Of a stretch of DNA of 9,335 bases, positions 1 to 7,895 are shown piece by piece. The stretch is taken from assembly GCA_025938055.1 (NCBI GenBank), contig JAICQC010000173.1:1-9335 (forward strand), given 5' to 3'. Made by a program: the position numbers and the translations under genes. How positions within the stretch are numbered: position 1 is the first letter of the stretch; every line of letters begins with the position of its first letter. Source of the DNA: Anaerolineales bacterium (GTDB lineage Bacteria; Chloroflexota; Anaerolineae; Anaerolineales; Villigracilaceae). The notes under the pieces were generated by a model. The model saw only the letters and a program-made list of their open reading frames with translations, was not told the DNA's origin and made no database searches.

Positions 1-3000
1 AAGCACAACGCCGCGGATATTTTATTCACAGACATGATCATGCCCGAGATGACCGGGCTCGAACTTATTGAGAAGCTGCAAAACCATCCTGCCGGGTGTC
101 CCGCATTTACGTTCCTGATCACAGCTTATGATGTACCCGGACTATCAGTGACGGCACGCCGGCTGAACGTGAAGCAGGTGTTTAACAAACCGGTCAACCC
201 GGAGCGTATTTGTCAGACGGTGGTTGAGTCCATGCAGAAGCTCAACCACACACGGCCAACATCAAACGGTTCTGTTTCCGGGAAGGGGTTTACGATTCTC
301 ATCGCAGACGACCAGCCCGATAACTTGTTGTTATTGGCACGTTATCTCGAGAACGAAGGCTACAACTACGTCAAAGCAAAGGACGGACTGGAAACACTCG
401 AGAAAGTTCGCGGTGAGATGCCAGACCTGATATTACTTGACGTGAACATGCCTCACAAGGATGGCTTTGCCGTGCTGGAGGAGATCCGCCGCGACCCCGC
501 CACCCGGCACATCCCCGTGATCATCCTGACTGCCGCGCGGCTCAATTCCATGGAAGTTCAACTCGGCTTGAATCTCGGCGCGGATGACTACATCACAAAG
601 CCTTTTGACCGCCGCGAATTGCTGGCGCGCATACGTACGAAGCTGCGTGTCAAGGAAGCGGAAGATGAGATCCGCAAATTAGCCGAGCAGACGATTCTGC
701 GACAGAACCGGCTGCTCACGGCCGCAGCCGAGATCGCCAGTGCCGCCACATCTACCCTCGATCTGAATAAATTACTGCCTACAGCTGTAGACCTCATCCA
801 GGAGAAATTTGGTTTTTACCATGTCTCCCTTTTTCTCGTCGAGCCCAATCTGGATATCGCCGTGCTGCATGCATCGGCAGGACAGGGAGGCAACCGGCTT
901 CCTGTCAACCAGCATCAACTGGTGGTTGGCTCAAAGTCGCTGGTGGGGACTGCTACAGCCACGCGCCAACCTGTGGTTGTGATGGATGTAGCGAACGACC
1001 CAACACATCTTAAGAATCCTGTGTTACCCGATACTCGATCCGAAGCCGTTATCCCATTATTAGTTGGTGATCTCACAACTGGCGCGCTGGATGTGCAGAG
1101 CACAGAAATCAATGCCTTCAGCGATTGGGATATCACCATCCTCACGACCATTGCCCACCAGCTCGCGATCGCCGTACAGAATGCACGTCTATATACCTCG
1201 ATCCAGCAGGAAGTATTCGAGCGCAGACGCGCGGAGCTGGATCTCCAGCTTGCCAAGGAATCACTGGAGCTTCAGGTGCAAGCACGCACAGCTGAACTTA
1301 GCCAGGCGAACGAACAACTCAATATTCAACTCACCGCGCGCGAGCAAAGTGAGACATTATTCCGGACCCTGTTCGAGCTCTCGCCAGATGCAGTTGTGCT
1401 GATCGACCCTCATGATCCCAATGGTTCCTGGCCGATCGTTGATTGCAATGCGGCAGCCTGCCTGATGAATGGCTATTGCCGCAGTGAATTGATCGGGCAG
1501 TCGATAGATATTCTGAACCTGACCCCGGGCACGCAGGACGAGCGAACAGCCTACTTGAAAAAACTGCAAGAGGCAGGTGTCCTTAATGCGGAAGCCTACC
1601 ATCGCCGCAAGAATGGCGATATTTTCCCGGTCGAAATTTCGACCACTCTGATCACGGTCGGCGAGCAGGAACTGATCATCGGCATCGACCGCGACATTTC
1701 CGAGCGCAAACGGACAGAGGCAGAATTGGAACAATCCGTTTCAACGCTGCATGCCACCCTTGAGGCGACTGCTGACGGTATTCTTGTGACAGACGGGCAG
1801 GGAAAGATCGTAAATTTCAACCGGCGTTTCACTGAGATGTGGAACATCTCTGCCTCGATGATGGAGTCTGGGGATGATCAGAGCCTGCTGGAGTCTGTGC
1901 TGGATCAACTGGCAGACCCCGCCCTCTTTATGTCAAAAGTTCAGGAGCTTTACGATCATTTGGATGTAGAAAGTTTCGACACCCTGCTATTCAAGGATGG
2001 GCGGGTCTTCGAGCGTTATTCCCGGCCCCAGATGGTGGGCGACCAAAACGTGGGGCGCGTGTGGAGCTTCCACGATATCACACAGCGCAAACAGGCTGAG
2101 GACAAATTAGTGTACACGGCTCTGCATGATCCGTTGACCAACCTGCCGAACCGCGTCCTGTTTATGGACCGTTTGCAGCACGCGATGGAGCGTGCCAGGC
2201 GCCATCCGGATTATCAGTTTGCTGTTCTGTACCTGGACCTCGATCGTTTTAAAGTGGTCAACGACAGCCTGGGACATTCCATCGGGGATATGTTGCTGGT
2301 CGAAAGCGCACAGCGCCTGGCGAACTGTCTGCGTGGGGAAGACACGGTCGCCCGCCTGGGAGGCGACGAGTTTGTCATCCTGCTGGAAGGCATTCAAGAT
2401 GCCATTGATGTCACACGAATTGCGGGCCGCATCCAAACGGATCTGGCTTTACCCTGTGATCTGGGAGGGCATAAAGTATTTATCTCTGTCAGCATGGGCA
2501 TTGTCATAAATGCAGCCGGGTATGACCAGCCTGAAGATGTACTGCGCGATGCGGATATTGCAATGTATCGTGCCAAGGGACAGGGCCGCGGTCGCTATGA
2601 AATGTTTGATACCGAGATGCTGGCTTCCGCAATGACCCGCCTGGAACTGGAAACTGACCTGCGAAAAGCGCTGGAGCGTAATGAATTTATTAATCATTAC
2701 CAGCCTATCATAGAGCTGGGAACCCGGCAAATTGTCGGTTTTGAAGCGCTGGTGCGCTGGCAGCACCCAACACGTGGACTCGTGATGCCGTCAGAGTTCA
2801 TTCCAATTGCCGAAGAAACAGGACTCATCGTGCCAATCGGGCACTGGGTGCTCGCCGAAGCCTGCCGTCAGATCCGCGAGTGGCAGGTGCAGTTGCCCGC
2901 AGACCCGCAGTTGACAGTCAGCGTCAACCTATCTGCCAGACAATGTTCACAGGCAGATTTGGTACAAAAGATTGCCGGGGCGTTACAATCGACGGGACTG

Positions 3001-3435
3001 GCTGCCAGTAATCTTAAGCTGGAACTGACGGAAAGTATGATCGTAGAGGACGCCGAGTCAACCTCAGCCATGCTTTCAGAGCTGCGCGCTCTGGGTGTGC
3101 AGGTGCAGATCGATGATTTTGGCACAGGCTATTCATCTCTCGGCTACTTACAACGGCTGCCCATTGATACCCTCAAAATAGATCGAACCTTTGTCAATCG
3201 CATAGGAAACAACGGCAGTGGCGCGGAGATCGTGCAGACGATTTTGGCGCTGGCACATGACCTGGGAATGAAAGTGGTTGCAGAAGGCATCGAGACTGAC
3301 GAACAGCTCACCAAGCTAAAAACCTTAAATTGTGAATACGGACAAGGTTATCTTTTTACCAAGCCAGTGGACGGTCCGGCAGCAAAAGCATTGCTGGCAA
3401 AGTCTCGTTCCGAACTTCTCGAAGGGCAGCAATGA
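1..3435 (+). CDS. Response regulator with tandem receivers, GAF, two PAS, GGDEF and EAL domains (5' truncated)
   Basis: Large cytoplasmic c-di-GMP enzyme; 1144 codons are visible and the start lies upstream of the window. Residues counted from base 1: receiver 1 (to ~80) keeps acceptor Asp11 in '[11 protein letters not shown]' and the NKP lysine; receiver 2 (~97-215) has the acidic DD pair at 103-104, acceptor Asp147, Thr177 and Lys200. GAF is at ~235-400, followed by a coiled coil, PAS 1 (~453-570, ending '[10 protein letters not shown]') and PAS 2 (~583-700, ending '[10 protein letters not shown]'). GGDEF (~704-870) has an intact GGDEF at 787-791 and an RxxD product-inhibition site (RGED) exactly five residues upstream. 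EAL (~890-1135) keeps EAL 915-917, Asn976, Glu1008, DDFGTG 1038-1043, Lys1059, Glu1095 and Gln1115. By family knowledge both diguanylate cyclase and phosphodiesterase activity are possible; which dominates cannot be told. Receiver input implies control by a histidine kinase, none of which is in view. Confidence 0.95.
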   Translation, partial: KHNAADILFTDMIMPEMTGLELIEKLQNHPAGCPAFTFLITAYDVPGLSVTARRLNVKQVFNKPVNPERICQTVVESMQKLNHTRPTSNGSVSGKGFTILIADDQPDNLLLLARYLENEGYNYVKAKDGLETLEKVRGEMPDLILLDVNMPHKDGFAVLEEIRRDPATRHIPVIILTAARLNSMEVQLGLNLGADDYITKPFDRRELLARIRTKLRVKEAEDEIRKLAEQTILRQNRLLTAAAEIASAATSTLDLNKLLPTAVDLIQEKFGFYHVSLFLVEPNLDIAVLHASAGQGGNRLPVNQHQLVVGSKSLVGTATATRQPVVVMDVANDPTHLKNPVLPDTRSEAVIPLLVGDLTTGALDVQSTEINAFSDWDITILTTIAHQLAIAVQNARLYTSIQQEVFERRRAELDLQLAKESLELQVQARTAELSQANEQLNIQLTAREQSETLFRTLFELSPDAVVLIDPHDPNGSWPIVDCNAAACLMNGYCRSELIGQSIDILNLTPGTQDERTAYLKKLQEAGVLNAEAYHRRKNGDIFPVEISTTLITVGEQELIIGIDRDISERKRTEAELEQSVSTLHATLEATADGILVTDGQGKIVNFNRRFTEMWNISASMMESGDDQSLLESVLDQLADPALFMSKVQELYDHLDVESFDTLLFKDGRVFERYSRPQMVGDQNVGRVWSFHDITQRKQAEDKLVYTALHDPLTNLPNRVLFMDRLQHAMERARRHPDYQFAVLYLDLDRFKVVNDSLGHSIGDMLLVESAQRLANCLRGEDTVARLGGDEFVILLEGIQDAIDVTRIAGRIQTDLALPCDLGGHKVFISVSMGIVINAAGYDQPEDVLRDADIAMYRAKGQGRGRYEMFDTEMLASAMTRLELETDLRKALERNEFINHYQPIIELGTRQIVGFEALVRWQHPTRGLVMPSEFIPIAEETGLIVPIGHWVLAEACRQIREWQVQLPADPQLTVSVNLSARQCSQADLVQKIAGALQSTGLAASNLKLELTESMIVEDAESTSAMLSELRALGVQVQIDDFGTGYSSLGYLQRLPIDTLKIDRTFVNRIGNNGSGAEIVQTILALAHDLGMKVVAEGIETDEQLTKLKTLNCEYGQGYLFTKPVDGPAAKALLAKSRSELLEGQQ

Positions 3436-3573
3436 TCGACATGTATGCCCGAGTCATGCCGCTGAGCGCAATCAAGCCAGGGGAATTGATCCTGTCTAAG
3501 TCAATGTTTTGGCATGGATCAAAGAAATGTTCTTGTATCTGATTTGAAAGTTAAACAGCAATCAACGATTTAA
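3432..3573 (+). pseudogene. Possible remnant of an HD-GYP-type gene N-terminus, frameshifted
   Basis: A short reading frame starts at ATG 3432, overlapping the stop of the GGDEF-EAL gene as ATGA, with GAAGGG at 3421-3426 as a well-spaced ribosome site. It ends at TGA 3540-3542 after 36 codons. Its middle, 'RVMPLSAIKPGELILSKS', resembles the '(V/I)P(V/L)S.LKPGM.LA..(V/I)Y' opening that I know from HD-GYP phosphodiesterases. Removing one G from the GG at 3516-3517 joins it to a second frame reading 'HDQRNVLVSDLKVKQQSTI', where a 'DGR.LL'-like element is expected, ending at TAA 3571-3573. No HD or GYP catalytic part follows. It could be a decayed, translationally coupled partner of the upstream c-di-GMP gene, a small coupled peptide, or chance. 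The family match is from memory of a consensus, not a search. Confidence 0.35.
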
Positions 3574-3582
3574 AAACAAGAA

Positions 3583-3588
3583 AAGGAG
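3583..3588 (+). promoter_or_regulatory. Strong Shine-Dalgarno of the substrate-binding lipoprotein gene
   Basis: AAGGAG lies seven bases before ATG 3596. It fixes the start so that a complete lipoprotein signal peptide is encoded. Confidence 0.75.
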
Positions 3589-3595
3589 CACTATC

Positions 3596-4606
3596 ATGTT
3601 AATCAAAAAGAATTCTCAAACGATTTGGTCGTTATTCGTGGGGGTAGTCATCATCGCCATGCTTCTGAGCGGATGCGGCGCAGTACAGGAAACAAAAGTA
3701 TATCGAGTAGGTATTCTTTGCGGCTACGAATTTTTCTACACTGCCGTTGACGGTTTCAAAGCCAAAATGGCGGAATTAGGATACGTAGAAGGCGAGAATA
3801 TTGTCTACGATGTGCAGACCGCGCCTGTAGATGTAGCTGCCTATCGAAGCATTGCCGAAAAATTCGTGGATGATGAAGTGGATTTGATCTTTGTCTTTCC
3901 GACCGAGGCATCCATGGAAGTGAAGGCAGCTACACAGGGCACGAATATTCCGGTGATCTTTGATCTTGCCTTCACCGATGTAGAAGGTATCAATCTGATC
4001 GATAGCATCCGCGAGCCAGGCGGGAATATCACTGGCGTGCGTTTCCCTAGCTCGGAGATCGCAAGCAAGCGATTGCAAATTCTGCTCGAGCTGGTGCCGG
4101 ACGCGGAACAAGTCTTTGTACCTTATTTCGAAGGGTACCCGAATGTGCCGGGCCAGTTGGATGCCATAGATACGCTGGCTGAGAGCGCCGGGGTTACACT
4201 CGTTAAATTTGGCACGACAAGCCCAGACGAGCTCCAGGCTGAACTGGACAGACAAGCCACAAGCGACGAATTGGATGCGATTTTGCTCCTCGCAGAACCT
4301 GTAAGCGGCACCCCGGCCTTCTTCACAGTTCTCGGAAAATATAGTTATGAACACAAGGTTCCGGTCGGTGGAACCTTGATGTCCGCTGATGGCTACTCGA
4401 CGATCTTTGGTCTGCTTCCTCAAGCTTATCAAACAGGTGAACACGCTGCTGTCATGGCTGACAAAATCTTTAACGGCACACCCGCCGGTACCATCCCAGT
4501 CATTACTGCCCAGAGTTTGTTCCAGATCGAAGTGGCTGCCGCGCAAGAGTTAGGAGTAACAGTGCCAGATGGTCTATTGAAGCAGGCAGATGAAATTATT
4601 CGATAG
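3596..4606 (+). CDS. ABC-type substrate-binding lipoprotein (ABC_sub_bind family)
   Basis: Extracytoplasmic ligand-binding lipoprotein of 336 residues, a normal length for the family. The N-terminus has basic residues (K4, K5), a hydrophobic stretch (~10-23) and the lipobox L24-S25-G26-C27, so Cys27 should be lipidated and the mature protein anchored on the outer face of the membrane. The body matches the ABC_sub_bind (Pfam PF04392-like) pattern: 'YRVGILCGYE' first strand, 'GFKAKMAELGYVEGENIVYD', then 'PVIFDLAFTDVEG', and the family hallmark 'EPGGNITGV'. It ends with 'FQIEVAAAQELGVTVPDGLL', as is usual. The ligand is unknown; relatives are often annotated as amino-acid or aromatic-compound binders. 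No permease or ATPase gene adjoins it. The next gene is a Cache-domain receptor 72 bases on, so a role in presenting ligand to a sensor is as plausible as transport (inference). Confidence 0.9.
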   Translation: MLIKKNSQTIWSLFVGVVIIAMLLSGCGAVQETKVYRVGILCGYEFFYTAVDGFKAKMAELGYVEGENIVYDVQTAPVDVAAYRSIAEKFVDDEVDLIFVFPTEASMEVKAATQGTNIPVIFDLAFTDVEGINLIDSIREPGGNITGVRFPSSEIASKRLQILLELVPDAEQVFVPYFEGYPNVPGQLDAIDTLAESAGVTLVKFGTTSPDELQAELDRQATSDELDAILLLAEPVSGTPAFFTVLGKYSYEHKVPVGGTLMSADGYSTIFGLLPQAYQTGEHAAVMADKIFNGTPAGTIPVITAQSLFQIEVAAAQELGVTVPDGLLKQADEIIR

Positions 4607-4625
4607 CCCTCGTGACAGTTTAAAG

Positions 4626-4648
4626 GCGGAGAGGGAAACCCTCTCCGC
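4626..4648 (+). other. Perfect 10-bp stem-loop between lipoprotein and receptor genes
   Basis: GCGGAGAGGG (4626-4635), loop AAA (4636-4638), then the exact reverse complement CCCTCTCCGC (4639-4648). It begins 19 bases after the lipoprotein stop. No run of T follows (next bases ACTGCCTCG), so it is not a standard intrinsic terminator. Hairpins here often protect the upstream mRNA end, letting a binding protein be made in excess of downstream membrane genes; partial termination is the alternative. Confidence 0.75.
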
Positions 4649-4678
4649 ACTGCCTCGTAGGCGAATTCAAGGTGAATA

Positions 4679-6463
4679 ATGAAAACGAAAACGAAAAATC
4701 CCCGGCCTCCACGAAGCTTGGCAAGCACACTTGCTAGGTCGTTCTTTACTCTGAGCGTGATTATCCTTCTGGTAAGTGGTGGTTTCGCACTTTACACCAA
4801 TATTAGAGCTTACCAAAACCGTCTTTCCAACGAACAACATCTCCTCGCTCAGGGTGCCACTAAGGCCGTCAGTACCTTTATCCAGGATAAATTCGTTGCA
4901 ATTGAAACCGCGACTGATTTTGCCAACCCCATTACCACAACCAGTGAAACGCGCCAAACGATTATGGAGAGTTTGTTAGGTCTCGATCCGGCTTTTCAGC
5001 AATTTGCTGTGCTAGATGATCAAGGCCGGCAACTGGGTGAGGTTTCACGTCTTTCACAAACTCTATCATCTCAATTTACCCTTCAACTTAAAAACGATGT
5101 ATTTGGCCAGGATCGACGCTATATTAGCCCTGTCTATATTGATGATGGAACTAGTGAACCTTTGATCGTTATGGCGATCCCAGTAAAAAATGTTCTTGGG
5201 GATGTTCAAGGGACTCTGGTCGCAGAAGTCAATTTAAAATTCATGTGGGACTTGGTCGATCAAATCAAGGTAGGCGAAACAGGCTATGCCTACGTTGTGG
5301 ATAATCAAGGTAACTTGATTGCCTTCGGAGATACTGCTCGCGTACTGCGCAATGAAAATGTGAGTCATATTCCGGAAGTGCAAGAATTTATGGAGAACCT
5401 GTCCTCATCGGCTGATATAACACCTGAAATCGTCTCCTATATTGGTCTAACCGGAGAAAAGGTAGTAGGGAGCTACGTTCCACTCGATACACCGGACTGG
5501 GCCGTTTTTACCGAAGTGCCATATAGCGAAGCCTACGCACCAACGTACAGCGCACTGACAGTTTTCGTTCTTGCCACGCTGGTCATGATATTTTTAGCAG
5601 AACTGGCAGGCGTGACCGTTGCAAAGCGTTTGGCGGTACCTCTGATCGAATTGACCGAGACCGCTAGCCGTATTGCAGATGGCGAGCTAGACTTGCAGGC
5701 CACGTTGGGCGGAACCAAAGAAATTGCCAGTCTTGCCGTAGCTTTCAACACAATGACCACTCAATTGCGAGAATCGATCAGTTCGTTGGAACAACGCGTG
5801 GCTGACCGTACCAAAGCACTCGCAACGTCGACTGAGGTCAGTCGTCGTCTATCCACAATCTTGGATCAGAAACAATTGATCACCGAAGTCGCGGAGCAAG
5901 TGCAGTCGGCTTTCAACTATTATCACGCTCACATTTATTTGCAGGATCAAAAGAGCGGAGAATTGGTGATGGCTGGGGGTACGGGGGAAGCCGGAAAAGT
6001 CATGCTGGCTCAAAGCCACAAAATCCCCCAGGGCAAAGGCTTAGTGGGGCGTGTGGCAGAGACTAATACCGCCATCCTTGTGTCAGACGTTTCCACCCAT
6101 CCAGACTGGCTACCCAACCGGCTACTGCCCGAAACGAAATCCGAGGTTGCAGTGCCGATCTCTATTGGTAATCAGGTATTGGGCGTTATGGATGTGCAGC
6201 ATAACATAACGGATTGCCTCAAACAGGAGGATATCGATCTTCTGCAGTCGATTGCCAACCAGGTCGCGATTGCCCTGCGCAATACACGTTCCTATCAGGA
6301 TGTTCAGAACCGTGCTGAGCGCGAGGCTTTGATTAGCTCAATCAATCAAAAAATTCAGAGCGCCACTACTGTAGAAAGCGCCTTACAAGTGGCAGTGCGC
6401 GAAGTGGGACGCGCGCTGAAAGCCCGGACCAGTGTGCACCTGGCACAAACTGAAGAAGATTAG
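4679..6463 (+). CDS. Membrane receptor: dCache, HAMP, coiled coil and GAF, without an output domain
   Basis: Sensor protein of 594 residues. A basic N-terminus leads into TM1 (~21-40); an extracytoplasmic domain of ~240 residues follows, with Cache features such as '[10 protein letters not shown]', '[13 protein letters not shown]' and '[17 protein letters not shown]'. TM2 is at ~288-311, HAMP at ~312-365 ('[23 protein letters not shown]'-type start, '[12 protein letters not shown]' second helix), a coiled coil from 370, GAF at ~395-540, and a 50-residue tail. It should sense a small molecule outside the cell and pass the signal through HAMP to GAF. No histidine kinase, GGDEF, EAL, phosphatase or methyl-accepting segment is present, and the stop is unambiguous (TAG 6461). 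AAGGTG at 4669-4674 precedes ATG 4679 by four bases. The part from 370 on is a close paralogue of the next gene's C-terminus. The Cache ligand cannot be read from the sequence. Confidence 0.9.
   Translation: MKTKTKNPRPPRSLASTLARSFFTLSVIILLVSGGFALYTNIRAYQNRLSNEQHLLAQGATKAVSTFIQDKFVAIETATDFANPITTTSETRQTIMESLLGLDPAFQQFAVLDDQGRQLGEVSRLSQTLSSQFTLQLKNDVFGQDRRYISPVYIDDGTSEPLIVMAIPVKNVLGDVQGTLVAEVNLKFMWDLVDQIKVGETGYAYVVDNQGNLIAFGDTARVLRNENVSHIPEVQEFMENLSSSADITPEIVSYIGLTGEKVVGSYVPLDTPDWAVFTEVPYSEAYAPTYSALTVFVLATLVMIFLAELAGVTVAKRLAVPLIELTETASRIADGELDLQATLGGTKEIASLAVAFNTMTTQLRESISSLEQRVADRTKALATSTEVSRRLSTILDQKQLITEVAEQVQSAFNYYHAHIYLQDQKSGELVMAGGTGEAGKVMLAQSHKIPQGKGLVGRVAETNTAILVSDVSTHPDWLPNRLLPETKSEVAVPISIGNQVLGVMDVQHNITDCLKQEDIDLLQSIANQVAIALRNTRSYQDVQNRAEREALISSINQKIQSATTVESALQVAVREVGRALKARTSVHLAQTEED
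5786..6430 (+). repeat. Duplicated coiled-coil/GAF module, copy 1
   Basis: This 645-base segment aligns without any gap to 7149-7793 (constant offset 1363). It encodes 215 residues, of which I count about 150 identical. The first 26 residues, starting [12 protein letters not shown], are all identical. It covers the coiled coil, the whole GAF domain and the start of the tail. Outside it the two proteins have unrelated membrane parts. Confidence 0.85.
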
Positions 6464-6512
6464 GTTTTGTGAAAATCTCGATGAACCGTCAATCACCTGA
6501 AAGAGACCCAAA

Positions 6513-7868
6513 ATGATGAACAAACTTCGCCTATTTTTTGCTCCTCCAATTTTCGAAGATCATGAGAAAACGCGTGTGGCAGCACTCCTCAATACGGTAT
6601 TGTATTCACTGCTCGTATTGATGATCGTCCTATACTTAAGCCTTTTTACGATAGGCTTGATAATGAATCAGGCTCTTCCTGATCCTTTCGTGTTTGTCCT
6701 GGCAAGCATTATTTTCGTGGGTTTAATCGGTCTAATGCGCCTGGGGTTTGTTAACCAGGTGAGCCTGGCGCTCTCGTTCATAACGTCCGGAATAATCTCA
6801 TTTTCTTTCCTCCGTTCCGATGACGCAATGCTGATGTCAGTGACGACAACGGCATATTTCGTAGCAATTTCTATTGCAGGATTACTGTCCGGGGGCTGGT
6901 CTGCGCTCATGATTGCCTTTTTTAATGTACTCTGCCTTGGCGTTTTGAATAATTTGGCGTCCAAGGGAGCCATACAAGCCCAACCATTGCCGGAAAATGC
7001 GCTTATTACTCTTGGAGCGTTGTTTACTTTATCGGCATTGTTGTTAGGGTTAGCCGCTCGCAGCATCCGAGATGCTCTGGAGAAGGCACGCCAAAATGAA
7101 TTAGCGCAATTAAAGGCGAATCAAGAACTTATTGCATTTCAAGCCACTCTCGAGCAACGTGTGGCAGATCGCACTAAAGCCCTGGCTACCTCCACGGAAG
7201 TGAGTCGCCGCCTTTCGACGATTTTGAATGAGCAACAGTTAGTGAATGAAGTAGTAGAACAAGTTCAGTCCGCCTTCAATTACTATCACGCTCACATTTA
7301 TCTGCTGGATGAGTCAAACGGGGAATTGGTCATGGCGGGCGGCACCGGCGAAGCAGGGCAAACCATGCTCGCGCGCGGTCATAAGATTGCTATGGGAAGC
7401 GGTCTGGTGGGGCAAGCCGCGGCAACCAATACCACGGTGTTGGCGCCCGATACGACATCCAACCCCGATTGGCTTTCCAATCCACTTCTGTCGGAGACCA
7501 AATCTGAAGTTGCAGTGCCGATCTCTATTGGCAATCAGGTACTGGGCGTGCTGGACGTACAGCACCATATCCCGAACGGATTAAGTCAGGATGATGCAAA
7601 TCTGCTGCAATCCGTCGCAGGTCAGGTGGCATTTGCAGTGCAAAACGCCCGCTCTTATACCGAAGTGAGTCGCCGGGCCGAACGCGAGAGCTTAATCTCT
7701 GCCATCGGTCAGAAGATTCAGAACACCTCCACAATCGAGAGCGCGTTGCAGGTTGTCGCCCAGGAGTTGGGTAGCGCCCTGGGAACGAGAGATACTCGTG
7801 TGATCTTGAACCCTGGCGCTTCCCATAACAATGGAATACACCAATCACTGGATAAATCGCATCGCTAA
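6513..7868 (+). CDS. Six-helix membrane sensor with coiled coil and GAF, without an output domain
   Basis: Protein of 451 residues. Six hydrophobic segments are visible at ~27-50, 59-76, 81-99, 107-125, 128-147 and 163-181, with short loops and no sizeable extracytoplasmic domain, so a signal would be sensed in or near the membrane. The shape, including '[20 protein letters not shown]' before the last helix and '[12 protein letters not shown]' after it, is one I recall at the N-terminus of many Chloroflexota sensor kinases; I know no settled name. A coiled coil (~185-235), a GAF (~235-375) and a tail follow. There is no kinase, cyclase or phosphodiesterase. It begins 49 bases after the dCache receptor, very likely in the same operon. 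The ribosome site is only moderate (AAAGAGA near 6500), and ATG 6516 is an equally possible start. The protein ends in a polar tail ('[13 protein letters not shown]'). Confidence 0.88.
   Translation: MMNKLRLFFAPPIFEDHEKTRVAALLNTVLYSLLVLMIVLYLSLFTIGLIMNQALPDPFVFVLASIIFVGLIGLMRLGFVNQVSLALSFITSGIISFSFLRSDDAMLMSVTTTAYFVAISIAGLLSGGWSALMIAFFNVLCLGVLNNLASKGAIQAQPLPENALITLGALFTLSALLLGLAARSIRDALEKARQNELAQLKANQELIAFQATLEQRVADRTKALATSTEVSRRLSTILNEQQLVNEVVEQVQSAFNYYHAHIYLLDESNGELVMAGGTGEAGQTMLARGHKIAMGSGLVGQAAATNTTVLAPDTTSNPDWLSNPLLSETKSEVAVPISIGNQVLGVLDVQHHIPNGLSQDDANLLQSVAGQVAFAVQNARSYTEVSRRAERESLISAIGQKIQNTSTIESALQVVAQELGSALGTRDTRVILNPGASHNNGIHQSLDKSHR
7149..7793 (+). repeat. Duplicated coiled-coil/GAF module, copy 2
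   Basis: Gap-free counterpart of 5786-6430. Conservation is patchy: the first 26 codons, the 'NYYHAHIYL' stretch, '[13 protein letters not shown]' and '[19 protein letters not shown]' are identical at the protein level, while the loops between them differ freely. At DNA level 7509-7549 matches 6146-6186 with two mismatches in 41 bases. Confidence 0.85.
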
Positions 7869-7881
7869 ACAAAGGCGATTG

Positions 7882-7887
7882 AAGGAG
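7882..7887 (+). promoter_or_regulatory. Strong Shine-Dalgarno fixing the start of the last gene
   Basis: AAGGAG lies eight bases before ATG 7896 and 13 bases after the previous stop. It favours this ATG over the in-frame ATG at 7938, and supports co-expression with the preceding gene. Confidence 0.75.
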
Positions 7888-7895
7888 TTCTCACT

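Noticed and set aside
700..1200. GAF domain of the GGDEF-EAL protein as a fourth copy of the duplicated module
   Set aside because: It shares only general elements such as '[11 protein letters not shown]' and 'GALDVQS' with the other GAF domains; I see no long DNA-level match, so it is a distant relative and not part of the recent duplication.
3544..3574. Promoter-like TTGAAA (3544-3549) with TTTAAA (3569-3574) before the lipoprotein gene
   Set aside because: The spacing is 19 bases, the -10 match is poor, and transcription would start almost at the ribosome site. A promoter in this gap is likely, but I cannot place it.
3776..4546. Long open frame (256 codons) on the - strand inside the lipoprotein gene
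   Set aside because: It lies wholly opposite a well-supported gene, and its translation shows no recognisable domain. It is most simply explained by the codon use of the + strand gene.
4626..4648. Hairpin considered as an intrinsic terminator
   Set aside because: There is no T-run after the stem, and the next gene begins 30 bases later with its own ribosome site, so it is listed as a stem-loop instead.
4681..4700. Repeated AAAACG units at the start of the dCache receptor gene, considered as a phase-variable tract
   Set aside because: There are only about three imperfect copies of a 6-base unit; six-base changes would not shift the frame, and they simply encode a Lys/Thr-rich N-terminus.
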